From: Spirochaeta sp. UBA5339
GTDB taxonomy: Bacteria > Spirochaetota > Spirochaetia > DSM-2461
Direction of reading: 5' to 3'
Length of the DNA: 64,000 nucleotides
Assembly: GCA_002408085.1 (NCBI GenBank)
Contig: DHQL01000009.1
Coordinates: forward strand, 248,001 to 312,000
Shown: positions 24,633 to 32,989 of the stretch, piece by piece
Position numbering within the stretch: the stretch's first letter is position 1
How the letters are laid out: each line of letters starts with the position of its first letter
Translations under genes and position numbers: made by a program
The notes under the pieces: generated by a model
Databases searched by the model: none
What the model saw: the letters and a program-made list of their open reading frames with translations, nothing else
Told to the model about the DNA's origin: nothing

Positions 24633-26726
24633 TCAGAACTCCTCAAAGTCCGAATCATCAGTTCTTTCACCGCTGAAATCAGGTGAAAGAACTTCATCTC
24701 CGCCGATTTGAAGCATGGGATCCTCCGCAGCAGAGAGCTGTTCGGGCTCTGAAGGCTCCGGCCGGGCCGGGTTGGGGGCTGAAGCAGGCCGGGGCTCTGC
24801 GGGCTTTGATCCTGGAAGCAGTTTCTTCTCAATGTCTCCGATTCTGAAAAAGTCCACACCGTCCCGGAGTTTCTGGGCCTGGGACGCCAGTTCTTCGGAG
24901 GTGGCGGCAATCTCTTCCGAGGATGAGGCGTTTTGTTGAGTCACCTGGTCAAGCTGCATCAGAGCCTGATTTACCTGCTCCATTCCCGTGCTCTGTTCAA
25001 TGCTGGCCGCGGAGATTTCTTCCACAAGGTCTGTGGTCTTTTTTACCTCTTCCACAAGGGCTTCAATCATGGTGCCTGCCCTGCTGGCTACATCCAGGGA
25101 GTCATGGGAGAGCTCGGTAATGGTCACGGCCGAACTCTGACTGATCTCTGCAAGTTTTCTTACTTCCGAAGCAACGACGGCAAATCCCTTTCCCGCCTCT
25201 CCGGCCCGGGCTGCCTCAATTGCCGCATTCAGGGCCAGCATATTGGTCTGTCTGGCTATATCGCTGACAATGGATATTTTTTCAGAGATCTCCTTCATGG
25301 CTTCTACTGTATGATGAACCGCCTCGCCGCTCTCCTGCGCCTTTTTAGAAACATCCTCGGCGATAACTCTCGTCTTCTGAGCGTTGTCGCTGTTCTGGGT
25401 TACACTGGAGGACATCTGTTCCATGGATGCCGATACCTCTTCCGCAGATGAGGCCTGTTCCGTGGCTCCCGATGAGAGCTGCTGAGAACTGGACGAGAGC
25501 TCTTCGCTGCCGCTGGCCACATAGGAGGCAGATCGTTGAACATTTTCGATTATCTCTCTCAGCCGGGTGCTGGTCTCCTTGAAAACCCTGCTTAGATCTC
25601 CCAGTTCATCTTTGCTCCTTGAGGCTTCAAAGTCTCTCAGGTCTCCGTCCCTCAGACGAATTCCCAGGGCGATATTATCCTTGATTGCCCTGAGCATTCT
25701 GGTGGAGAGGACCAGGGACAATACGATGGAAAGGGTAATAGTCAGCAGTACCACAACTGCGTAGATAATAATAGTCGTACGGATATTTCTGTTTAGTGAG
25801 TCAATCTCCTCATCCTTCATCTCTTCCTGGTAGATGGTGAGCTTATCAAGGTCGCTGCGCATCAGTTCAAAACTGCTGTAGCTGTCCATCAGGGCATTGT
25901 TCCGGATAAGCTTGTCATCGAATATCCTGTCTTCCAGGTTTACGGCTTTGGTAACCTCCTTCTCCCAGAGCGAAAAGTACTCCTGGAAAAGGCTGTACCC
26001 GCTGCTGCCTGTCTGTCCGGAAATCCGGGCGGCTTCGTTATAGCGCTCAGTGGTCTGCTGCATGTTTTCAAGGACACTGGCGATTGAGCTTTCAAGGCTG
26101 TCATGATCATGACTCTCTCCAGTCTGAAGCAGGGCAAGGTAGGCCTGATAGGCATCTCTGTCACCGTTTAGAACCAGGGAAAGGGCAGATTCCATGTCTC
26201 TCCGTCTGGAAGCGGAAAGTGAACCCGACAGAAGCCGGTTGATCCCTTCTCCCAGTGCATCAATCTGCTCCCTCATCACATCAAAGTGACCGTTGGCCGC
26301 TGCTACAGCCTCTTCCGCGGCTCTTTCATCTTCAACAATCAGCAGGGACTTATCAACCATAAGCTGGCTCTGCTGCTGCCAGGATTCAAAGTTCCTCTCA
26401 AAACTGATATAGTCTGAATTATTACTTGAACCTATACCTGTCTGTTCCATCCTGTCCCAAACCTGATTCCGGTTTTCCAGATTGTCCTCGGCCTGCTTCA
26501 TTACCTCATCTATAGTCTCTGCGGCCAGAATCCTCTCTTCACTGATCATTACCTGATAGGCATCCCTGTCGGCGTTGATGATCAGAGTCAGGGCATCCTG
26601 ATATCCGATCAATTCTGCGATATCTGTTTTTATCCTATTGAAACTGAACAGACCTGTTAAAAGGATCAGTACCAGTCCCGCAGCGGGAATCCCCGCAAGT
26701 GCTGTAAATTGACCTCTGAGTTTCAT
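24633..26726 (-). CDS. Methyl-accepting chemotaxis protein with C-terminal tether
   Basis: The 697-residue receptor has TM1 (about 10-30), a long helical periplasmic sensor region (about 30-320, with two similar four-helix-type segments each containing N/GDRDAYQ), TM2 (about 325-350), a HAMP domain and a cytoplasmic signalling coiled coil. The coiled coil includes the conserved tip NMLALNAAIEAARAGEAGKGFAVVASEVR-like segment. A Pro/Ala-rich linker of about 60 residues ends in DFEEF, which fits the x-aromatic-x-x-aromatic pattern of CheR/CheB-tethering pentapeptides. ATG 26726 is chosen because AGGAGG is just upstream; an earlier in-frame start at 26747 lacks one. No che genes are nearby. Confidence 0.93.
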   Translation of the reverse strand: MKLRGQFTALAGIPAAGLVLILLTGLFSFNRIKTDIAELIGYQDALTLIINADRDAYQVMISEERILAAETIDEVMKQAEDNLENRNQVWDRMEQTGIGSSNNSDYISFERNFESWQQQSQLMVDKSLLIVEDERAAEEAVAAANGHFDVMREQIDALGEGINRLLSGSLSASRRRDMESALSLVLNGDRDAYQAYLALLQTGESHDHDSLESSIASVLENMQQTTERYNEAARISGQTGSSGYSLFQEYFSLWEKEVTKAVNLEDRIFDDKLIRNNALMDSYSSFELMRSDLDKLTIYQEEMKDEEIDSLNRNIRTTIIIYAVVVLLTITLSIVLSLVLSTRMLRAIKDNIALGIRLRDGDLRDFEASRSKDELGDLSRVFKETSTRLREIIENVQRSASYVASGSEELSSSSQQLSSGATEQASSAEEVSASMEQMSSSVTQNSDNAQKTRVIAEDVSKKAQESGEAVHHTVEAMKEISEKISIVSDIARQTNMLALNAAIEAARAGEAGKGFAVVASEVRKLAEISQSSAVTITELSHDSLDVASRAGTMIEALVEEVKKTTDLVEEISAASIEQSTGMEQVNQALMQLDQVTQQNASSSEEIAATSEELASQAQKLRDGVDFFRIGDIEKKLLPGSKPAEPRPASAPNPARPEPSEPEQLSAAEDPMLQIGGDEVLSPDFSGERTDDSDFEEF

Positions 26727-26778
26727 TTGAACCTCCTCAAAGTACAAAGAAATTATTTTTTACTTAGTCTGGTATCAA

Positions 26779-26804
26779 TTATCGTATATACGGAATGGGT
26801 TTTG
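26779..26804 (-). promoter_or_regulatory. Candidate sigma-28 (FliA-type) promoter of the chemoreceptor gene
   Basis: On the minus strand CAAA is followed after 14 bp by TACGATAA, compared with the flagellar consensus TAAA-N15-GCCGATAA. The -10 part matches at six of eight positions, and the predicted start point lies about 45 nt before the receptor ATG. Chemoreceptor genes are often under this sigma factor. The -35 match is only partial. Confidence 0.4.
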
Positions 26805-26950
26805 TATCGATCTGTAACCGTTACATCCTGCTGAGGGTTGCAGTAAGGCCCTTTTTTGATCTTTTTTACGATATATTGCGGTAAAACTATACATGCCATT
26901 GACAGATCTCGCTTCGGGATTAGAATAGGGAGCCATATATTTTCTGGAGA

Positions 26951-26963
26951 AGGAGTTACTCCT
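26951..26963 (+). promoter_or_regulatory. Mini-hairpin enclosing the ribosome binding site of the DUF1576 gene
   Basis: AGGAG (26951-26955) can pair with CTCCT (26959-26963) across a TTA loop, one base before the TTG start at 26965. The only good Shine-Dalgarno sequence of this gene is thus part of a stem, which could lower initiation. The stem is short, so the effect is uncertain. Confidence 0.3.
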
Positions 26964-26964
26964 C

Positions 26965-28215
26965 TTGAACCTGGTTAAAACCAATATTGTTAGGGTTTTT
27001 CTGATTACAGTGATTCTGCTGTTTGCATCTTTTGCTTTTATTACCGACGGACTTGAGGCCTTCAGGGGCTTCTGGACCCTTCAGATTCATCCCGGCCGAC
27101 TGATCAATGACTTTATCGCCATTGCCGGAATCGGCGGAGCCCTGCTTAATGCGGCGGCAGTCGGACTGGTTGCAATGATTATGATAAGAATTGCCGGAGT
27201 AGGCATTTCGGGACCGACCTTTGCGGCGGTTCTGACAATGATGGGATTCAGTCTTTTCGGAAAGACTGTTCTGAACATTCTCCCGGTGATTCTGGGTGTC
27301 TATCTTGCCGCACGTTATGTGGGCAAGGGACTCAGGGACTATATGATTATCGCCCTCTTCGGCACAGCCATGGGACCTCTCGTCTCAGTTATCTTTCTGG
27401 AAACAGGACTCCCTCTCTGGCTGGGAATGCCTCTCAGTATTGCCGGTGGAGTTGCCGTGGGCTTTCTCCTTCCCGCCATTGCGGTCTCCATGCTTCATAT
27501 GCACCAGGGTTACAGCCTCTATAATATGGGTCTGAGCTGCGGATTCCTCGCCCTCTTTGCGGCGTCCATCCTCAAGGCTGCCGGACTTCCCATGGAAAGC
27601 GCCCTGGAATGGCACAGCGGCAATAACCTGTTTCTGCGTTTTCTTGTCCCCGGCCTCTCTCTTCTGGCCCTGGGTCTGGGGTTTTATGAATCCGGCAGTA
27701 AGGCTCTGAACTCCTTTAAAAAGATCCAGAAGCGCCCCGGAAGACTGCCCTCGGATTTTGTCTCCCGCCATGGAGCGGGAGGAACAATGATCAATGTGGG
27801 GCTTATCGGCCTGGCCGGATCCTTACTGGTCATCCTTACATCCTCCGATTTCAGCGGCCCTGTAATCGGCGGACTTCTGACGGTAATGGGATTTGCCGCC
27901 TTCGGTACGCACCTGAGAAACTCATGGCCCGTTGTGGCGGGAGCAGCTGTAAGCGCCCTGGTCTTCGGACTGAGTCTTTCGTCTCCCGGAATTATTCTGG
28001 CGCTGATATTCTGTACCACCCTGGCTCCTGTGGCCGGAGAATTCGGATACCGTGCCGGATTTCTTGCGGGATTTCTACACCTCGCCCTGGTTACCCAGAC
28101 AGGTGTCTGGCAGGGTGGAATCAATCTCTACAACAACGGATTTGCCGGAGGTTTAACGGCATCTCTGATTATCGCCATGATACAATGGTACAGAAATAAC
28201 AAAATCGAGGACTAG
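26965..28215 (+). CDS. DUF1576-family integral membrane protein with internal duplication
   Basis: The 416-residue protein is almost entirely hydrophobic, with about ten or more membrane helices, and I recognise it as the DUF1576 family of unknown function. Residues about 32-110 and 255-330 are repeats of each other: HPGRLINDFIAIAGIGGALLN against RPGRLPSDFVSRHGAGGTMIN, then ISGPTFAAVLTMMGFSLFGK against FSGPVIGGLLTVMGFAAFGT. The architecture suggests a two-fold transporter-like fold. The start is TTG 26965 with AAGGAG 9 nt upstream, inside a small hairpin. It is followed after 8 bp by a small cytoplasmic protein gene. Confidence 0.85.
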   Translation: MNLVKTNIVRVFLITVILLFASFAFITDGLEAFRGFWTLQIHPGRLINDFIAIAGIGGALLNAAAVGLVAMIMIRIAGVGISGPTFAAVLTMMGFSLFGKTVLNILPVILGVYLAARYVGKGLRDYMIIALFGTAMGPLVSVIFLETGLPLWLGMPLSIAGGVAVGFLLPAIAVSMLHMHQGYSLYNMGLSCGFLALFAASILKAAGLPMESALEWHSGNNLFLRFLVPGLSLLALGLGFYESGSKALNSFKKIQKRPGRLPSDFVSRHGAGGTMINVGLIGLAGSLLVILTSSDFSGPVIGGLLTVMGFAAFGTHLRNSWPVVAGAAVSALVFGLSLSSPGIILALIFCTTLAPVAGEFGYRAGFLAGFLHLALVTQTGVWQGGINLYNNGFAGGLTASLIIAMIQWYRNNKIED

Positions 28216-28223
28216 GAGAGCTT

Positions 28224-28604
28224 GTGAAAAGAAAGGAACTTATTCTTAATTTGATAGGAGAGATCTCCAACTACCTGCTGGATGAGGACCCCAGGCGTCT
28301 GGTTATCTCCCTTCATCAGGAGAAAGACGGACTTCATCTATGTATTCTTGATGACAACGAGCACTCCGAAGGGGAGATCGAGGAGATGAAGGAATCCCTG
28401 AACAGTCAGAAACGTCCTGAACTCGCCGAGTACTACGGTGCAATGACCGGCCACGATATGCTGGGTTCAGCCAGACTGGATCTTCTGGGCTGGCAGATCA
28501 AACACTCCGATGTGGCCCGTTCGGATTCAGGGATCAAAATTGACCTCTGGCTCGGTGGAGATAACTTCCAGAGCCATCAGTTCAATATTCCCAAAAAGGA
28601 CTGA
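28224..28604 (+). CDS. Small cytoplasmic protein paired with the DUF1576 gene
   Basis: The 126-residue protein starts at GTG 28224 with AGGAGA overlapping the upstream stop codon, so it is translated together with the DUF1576 protein. It has no membrane segment or signal peptide. The sequence alternates charged helices and beta stretches (RRLVISLHQEKDGLHLCILDD, GSARLDLLGWQIKHSDV, GIKIDLWLG), which loosely recalls a reduced HATPase-like fold, but no ATP-binding motifs are visible. I do not recognise the family. A regulatory partner of the membrane protein is the simplest guess from the operon. Confidence 0.7.
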   Translation: MKRKELILNLIGEISNYLLDEDPRRLVISLHQEKDGLHLCILDDNEHSEGEIEEMKESLNSQKRPELAEYYGAMTGHDMLGSARLDLLGWQIKHSDVARSDSGIKIDLWLGGDNFQSHQFNIPKKD

Positions 28605-28662
28605 TCCCTTTCGCTTCGTCCTGTACCGCCCGGGGCCGGGCCCGGGTTGACTGTCCGTTGCA

Positions 28663-28678
28663 ATCAATCCGGATTGAT
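28663..28678. repeat. 16-bp perfect palindrome at the convergent ends of two genes
   Basis: ATCAATCCGGATTGAT is its own reverse complement and touches the msrAB stop codon. Just before it, at 28628-28650, lies a GC-rich stretch of alternating CCGG and GGCC. No T-run follows on either strand, so a bidirectional terminator is possible but weak; a binding site is the alternative. Confidence 0.4.
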
Positions 28679-29799
28679 CAGGGCTTCTGAAAGAGATAAA
28701 GATAGTCTCCGTAGCCCTCTTTCTCCATCTCCTCTGCGGGGATAAACCGGAGAGAGGCGGAGTTGATACAGTATCTTAAACCTGTCGGCTCCGGGCCGTC
28801 AGGGAAAACATGCCCCAGATGACTCTGTCCCGCGGAGCTTGTAAGCTCAATTCTCTCCATAAAGAGGGTCATGTCCGAACTTTCAACGATCCTTTCTGAT
28901 TCAATGGGCCTGGTAAAGCTGGGCCACCCTGATCCCGAATCGAACTTGTCGGTAGAACTGAAAAGAGGCTCTCCGCTGACGATATCCACATAGATTCCCT
29001 CTTTATGATTGTCCCAGTATTCGTTCTGGAAGGCCCGTTCTGTTCCTCCGTTCTGGGTCACCTCATACTGCAGGGGAGTGAGCATCTCCTTGATCTCCTC
29101 TTCAGAGGGGCGGGCCCAGGAACTGCCGCCGCTCTTCCACACCTCTTTGATAAACTGGTCCCTTCCAGAGTTGCTGCGGTAGTATTTGTAGCGTACGGGA
29201 TTCTTGATAAAGTAGTCCTGATGGTAATCCTCGGCTGGGTAGAAGGCTTCGAACTTTCTGATCTGTGTCACCACGGGTCTGTCGAAGACTCCCGACTCAT
29301 TCAGAGCCTTTTTTGAGGCCTCCGCTTCAACTCTCTGGTTTTCGGAGTGGTAGAAGATGGCGCTGGTATACTGCTCTCCCCTGTCTACAAAGGAGCCTCC
29401 CGCATCGGTGGGGTCCATAACCCTCCAGAGCTTGTCCAGCAGCTGGCTGTAGCTGATGACTTCCGGATCAAAATAGATCTGAATTACCTCAAGATGGCCT
29501 GTTTTTCCCGAAGAGACTTCCTCGTAGCTCGGGTTCTCTACGCGACCACCGGAGTAACCAGAAATAACCTCTTTTATCCCCGGCATCTTCTGAAAATCCG
29601 ATTCTGTACACCAGAAACATCCCCCCGCAAAGGTTGCTTTTTCATACTCAGGATTGTTCATAATATCTTCCACCTCCATGGAGCTGTGAATTTCAGTTTC
29701 ATCATCCCTGCCGGCTCCGCTGAGCAGGGATGCCGGAATAAGCATAAGTGCTGGAAACAGTACAAGAACTCTATTCAGGATCTGACAGGTTCTTCTCAT
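28678..29799 (-). CDS. msrAB: Exported methionine sulfoxide reductase MsrA-MsrB fusion
   Basis: The 373-residue protein has a signal peptide (to about residue 30), an MsrA domain (about 50-205, active site GCFWC in ATFAGGCFWCTESDFQ) and an MsrB domain (about 235-370). MsrB shows SGWPSFTRPI, HLGHVFPDGP and the active Cys in LRYCINSASLRF. It has no zinc CxxC pairs, as in the zinc-free MsrB subtype. The two domains reduce the S and R forms of methionine sulfoxide. The signal peptide places it in the periplasm, where it would repair envelope proteins. A thioredoxin-like electron donor there is not seen in the window. Confidence 0.95.
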   Translation of the reverse strand: MRRTCQILNRVLVLFPALMLIPASLLSGAGRDDETEIHSSMEVEDIMNNPEYEKATFAGGCFWCTESDFQKMPGIKEVISGYSGGRVENPSYEEVSSGKTGHLEVIQIYFDPEVISYSQLLDKLWRVMDPTDAGGSFVDRGEQYTSAIFYHSENQRVEAEASKKALNESGVFDRPVVTQIRKFEAFYPAEDYHQDYFIKNPVRYKYYRSNSGRDQFIKEVWKSGGSSWARPSEEEIKEMLTPLQYEVTQNGGTERAFQNEYWDNHKEGIYVDIVSGEPLFSSTDKFDSGSGWPSFTRPIESERIVESSDMTLFMERIELTSSAGQSHLGHVFPDGPEPTGLRYCINSASLRFIPAEEMEKEGYGDYLYLFQKP

Positions 29800-29839
29800 A
29801 ACGACTCCTTTCAGAGAAAATCACCATTCTCATATATAT

Positions 29840-29869
29840 AAAATAGTCGATAAGGGGTTGAGGTTTCAA
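29840..29869 (-). promoter_or_regulatory. Candidate sigma-70 promoter of msrAB
   Basis: On the minus strand TTGAAA (29869-29864), an 18-bp spacer and TATTTT (29845-29840) precede the msrAB start by about 40 bp. Both hexamers are close to consensus and the spacing is acceptable. Confidence 0.45.
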
Positions 29870-29969
29870 AGAAATATTATGAATATAGAAATATATGATC
29901 TGCAGTGCAGGACAGATACCCGGGCCGGCCGGGGCTTCAATATTTTGCAGGGGACGTGTATAAAGAGAT

Positions 29970-30782
29970 ATGCAGTTAAACAGTTTTACTTTCTATATCC
30001 ACGGATCTGTTAAGTCCATTTTTGAAGATACCTGGGGTATTATCAAACCCCATATTGCGTATATGTCCTTTGTCTGGGCCATTTTCTACATACCCGCAAA
30101 TATCTTTGTACTTCTCCGTTCCGGCGATATGGTTCGTCATATGAACAGCGGCAGTACAGCTGTTATACCTGTAATGCTCCTTCTCTCCCTGATCGGAACC
30201 ATTCCCAATCTGGTTATTGTCCTGCTTGTCAGGGACCGGGACTGTGAAGACTGCAGCTCTCTGGTCGGACTCGCCCTCCGGAAGCTTCCTCTCTATATCA
30301 CAACTACCCTTGCCATGTTCTTCAGGGTTCTGCCCTTTTCTCTTTTGGCTCTTATTGCCTCTCTGGGGCTCAGTATCGGTCTGGAAACAATCGGTATGGA
30401 ACCCGGGTTTGTACTTATCTCTTCGGGTGTCCTGATAGCTGTGATTGTACTTTATGGAGTCATGGTTTACTCCCTTTCGGTTCCCTTTTATCTGATGCGG
30501 GACATCCCGAATTTCCGTGCAGCAAGGTTCAGCAGGGTGATTTTTAAAATGAACTATAAAATTGTTGCTCCCGCCTTCGGTGTCTGCATCCTTTTTCCCT
30601 TTCTGGGGAATATGGCAATGCTGTTCTTCCTGGAAAATGAGGCGGCGAATATTCTTCTCGGATTTCTGGCAGGATACTACATGTTTCTGGCTTCCGGGTT
30701 CTTTGCCGGACTGTTTAATCACCTTTTTGAGAGACCTGAGAATGAAGAACTCCCGGCAGAAAATAATCATGAGATAGAGTAA
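29970..30782 (+). CDS. Multi-pass membrane protein of unknown function
   Basis: The 270-residue protein has about six membrane helices (for example near 30-52, 67-88, 105-135, 150-175 and 200-250) and a charged C-terminal tail (FERPENEELPAENNHEIE). The N-terminal 25 residues are amphipathic. I recognise no transporter or enzyme motif. It lies alone between the divergent msrAB gene and the HD-GYP gene. The ribosome site is weak (AAAGAGA close to the ATG), so the start is less certain. Confidence 0.7.
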   Translation: MQLNSFTFYIHGSVKSIFEDTWGIIKPHIAYMSFVWAIFYIPANIFVLLRSGDMVRHMNSGSTAVIPVMLLLSLIGTIPNLVIVLLVRDRDCEDCSSLVGLALRKLPLYITTTLAMFFRVLPFSLLALIASLGLSIGLETIGMEPGFVLISSGVLIAVIVLYGVMVYSLSVPFYLMRDIPNFRAARFSRVIFKMNYKIVAPAFGVCILFPFLGNMAMLFFLENEAANILLGFLAGYYMFLASGFFAGLFNHLFERPENEELPAENNHEIE

Positions 30783-30908
30783 TCTGTCATAATTAAAATG
30801 AACGATAATCAATGTTGCCAGTAGGAAAGATTTTACAATAAACTGGAATTATAATATAAGAAGTATAAGAAATGATGTTAGAATCATTATACTGGAAAGA
30901 CAGGATAT

Positions 30909-31904
30909 ATGGCTTTATATAGAAAAGAGAAATGGATACCCGTCAGGAAATCCAATTTGAAATACTATGATGATATTAATCTCTTCTACAGGAACAAGAC
31001 TTCCGGGGAGATTCTCCTATATAAATCTGCAGGCATGAATTTCCGGGATGAACGGCTGAAGGAGAAAACCTATACAGGGGATCTTTATATCCGTCAGCAG
31101 GATAAGGGCCTCTGTCTCAGCAAGGTACAGAAGGGATTCAGCTCCCATCTTGATGAGACAATGCATGAGGGTAATGCCAGAGTCAAGCAGGAACTGATCA
31201 ATATTATTGATGAGACCCTTCAGGAGCCCCGCTCGGGGGGGCTGGAGGTGCTGCCTGATACGATGGAGATAATTGTCGACAGTTATTCAAGGCAGCCCGA
31301 TGTTATTAAAAACCTGGCTAAAATATCCCATACAGACTATACAACAACAATACACAGCCTCAATGTGATGGCACTAACGGTTGGCTACTGCTTCTATACA
31401 AAGAGAAGTTTTGAGGAGACCGTCCGCTACGGTCTGACGGCACTGTTTCATGATATCGGAAAAACCGAGATCCCCCGAGAGATCCTGATAGCTCCCCGGC
31501 AGCTGACAGAGTATGAGTTTGAACAGATGAAGCGGCATACCGTACTGGGCGCTGAGATTCTTCAGGCCAATGATCCCTCTGTACACCCCTGTATCGACGG
31601 GGCTCTGGAGCATCATGAGAAACTGGACGGCAGGGGATATCCTTACGGCAAAAGGAGCATCTCCGAGATCGGTCAGATCCTGGCCATTATCGACTCCTAC
31701 GAAGCCATAACCAATGACGACAGACTCTATCGTACCTCCATGGACCCTATGGATGCCCTGCGCCTGCTGAAGGAAGAGGTAGACAGCGGGCGGATGAACC
31801 GTCAGATCTTTGAGGACTTTGCATACAGTCTGACAGACTTCGCCGGCGGACGTTCCTCCTCCCATATCACAAGAATTGCCGGAATAGAAGCCCTGACCGG
31901 CTAG
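30909..31904 (+). CDS. HD-GYP domain protein, probable c-di-GMP phosphodiesterase
   Basis: The 331-residue protein has an N-terminal region of about 135 residues without a recognised domain, then an HD-GYP domain. Key residues are TIHSLNV, the His181-Asp182 pair in FHDIGK, EHHEKLDG and the GYP loop DGRGYPYG (Asp240, Gly243, Tyr244, Pro245). A complete HD-GYP set suggests active hydrolysis of c-di-GMP, a switch for motility and surface life. There is no receiver domain or membrane helix, so it is a soluble protein whose N-terminal part likely senses the input. No GGDEF partner is present in the window. Confidence 0.9.
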   Translation: MALYRKEKWIPVRKSNLKYYDDINLFYRNKTSGEILLYKSAGMNFRDERLKEKTYTGDLYIRQQDKGLCLSKVQKGFSSHLDETMHEGNARVKQELINIIDETLQEPRSGGLEVLPDTMEIIVDSYSRQPDVIKNLAKISHTDYTTTIHSLNVMALTVGYCFYTKRSFEETVRYGLTALFHDIGKTEIPREILIAPRQLTEYEFEQMKRHTVLGAEILQANDPSVHPCIDGALEHHEKLDGRGYPYGKRSISEIGQILAIIDSYEAITNDDRLYRTSMDPMDALRLLKEEVDSGRMNRQIFEDFAYSLTDFAGGRSSSHITRIAGIEALTG

Positions 31905-31908
31905 AGTC

Positions 31909-31930
31909 GCCTCCGCCGCCCGCCGGAGGC
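31909..31930 (+). terminator. GC-rich hairpin after the HD-GYP gene
   Basis: GCCTCCG (31909-31915) pairs with CGGAGGC (31924-31930) across an eight-base loop, 4 bp after the stop codon. A T-run (CTTTTTCTTC) begins only about 20 bases further on, so this may not be a standard intrinsic terminator. Confidence 0.35.
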
Positions 31931-32019
31931 CAGCAGCGGGGAGATCAGCACCTTTTTCTTCATAAAATCTTTACATATATCCCATGGATGTTTCCCGAAA
32001 GCGGAAGTAGTATAGGGAC

Positions 32020-32775
32020 ATGAAAACTAAAAGAATGATTATTGCAGGAAAAGCTCTGTTTTTCCTGGCCCTGACTGTTCTCCTTGGCAGCTGTGCCGGA
32101 ACCGGGGCCTCCGAGGAAATCCTCCCTGAAGAACTGGCGGGAACTCTCTGGCTCACCCCCATTTGCGGAATGCCTTCAGAGGGAGACTTTGCGGAAGAGG
32201 GATTCTTTCTTTCAGAAGACGGAAGCCTGAAGTATGTGAATATATTCTCAATGACCGGTGACGCCTGGCGTTTTGATGAGGAAGGACTTGTTCTGACCTC
32301 CCATACAGAGCGCTATCCCGAAGGAGATGAGAGGGTTCTCTCTCTGGTAAAGAAAGACGGTGTGATTTCTGAGAGTCCCGTAAAGGGAGAGGATGAGATG
32401 ACTCCTCCCTCGGCCAGAAGGCTTCTTCCTGAGATTCCCGAAGGAAGATGGGTTATCTCGGTCATGCCCAATCCCGAATCGGTCTCAGAGGACTATGAGT
32501 CAGCTCCCTATATGGAGATTACCGATGATGAGTCGGGACTGAGAATCAGAGGCAACGGCGGTGTTAACGGCTTCGGCGGTTCACTTGCCCTGGACGGATT
32601 CTCCTGGAAGAGCGGACCCATGATGCGGACTATGATGGCCGGTCCCGGGCTCTCCTATGAAGACCTCTTTATGCTCAATCTGGACAGAGCCGACAGCTAT
32701 CTTCTTATCGATGACTCTCTTTTTCTCTATGAAGGAACAGAGCTGATTCTGATTCTTGCAAAAGATACTCTTTAA
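32020..32775 (+). CDS. META-domain lipoprotein
   Basis: The 251-residue protein has a lipoprotein signal ending in LLGSC, with the lipidated Cys at about residue 25. The C-terminal 110 residues resemble the META/HslJ domain: GRWVISVMPNPE, GNGGVNGFGGSLALDG (the usual GCN-F-G pattern with Val-Asn), GPMMRTMMAGP and a late LFLYEGTELILIL. META proteins of this kind are linked to envelope stress and antibiotic or heat tolerance in other bacteria. The middle part has no recognised domain. It stands alone, with a 110-bp gap upstream and about 215 bp downstream. Confidence 0.82.
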   Translation: MKTKRMIIAGKALFFLALTVLLGSCAGTGASEEILPEELAGTLWLTPICGMPSEGDFAEEGFFLSEDGSLKYVNIFSMTGDAWRFDEEGLVLTSHTERYPEGDERVLSLVKKDGVISESPVKGEDEMTPPSARRLLPEIPEGRWVISVMPNPESVSEDYESAPYMEITDDESGLRIRGNGGVNGFGGSLALDGFSWKSGPMMRTMMAGPGLSYEDLFMLNLDRADSYLLIDDSLFLYEGTELILILAKDTL

Positions 32776-32989
32776 AAGCTGAGGGGGCTCCGGCAGCGGA
32801 TACCCCCTGCTGCTGACAGCGCCTTTACAGAGTGGCTCCATCAGCCAATGATCACTGACATCCCCCGCCTGTGAAACAGGCTCATTGAAAAATACATCTG
32901 TTTATGGTAAACCCTTCTTAAGGGGAAGCACCCGGTTCAGGGGTTCCTTCCTCGATTGTGAGGGGGGGATTGGATATGAGGGAGTGGAT

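Noticed and set aside
28605..28677. Small structured RNA between the DUF1576 partner and msrAB
   Set aside because: GC-rich and palindromic, but without promoter or T-run; counted only as a palindrome.
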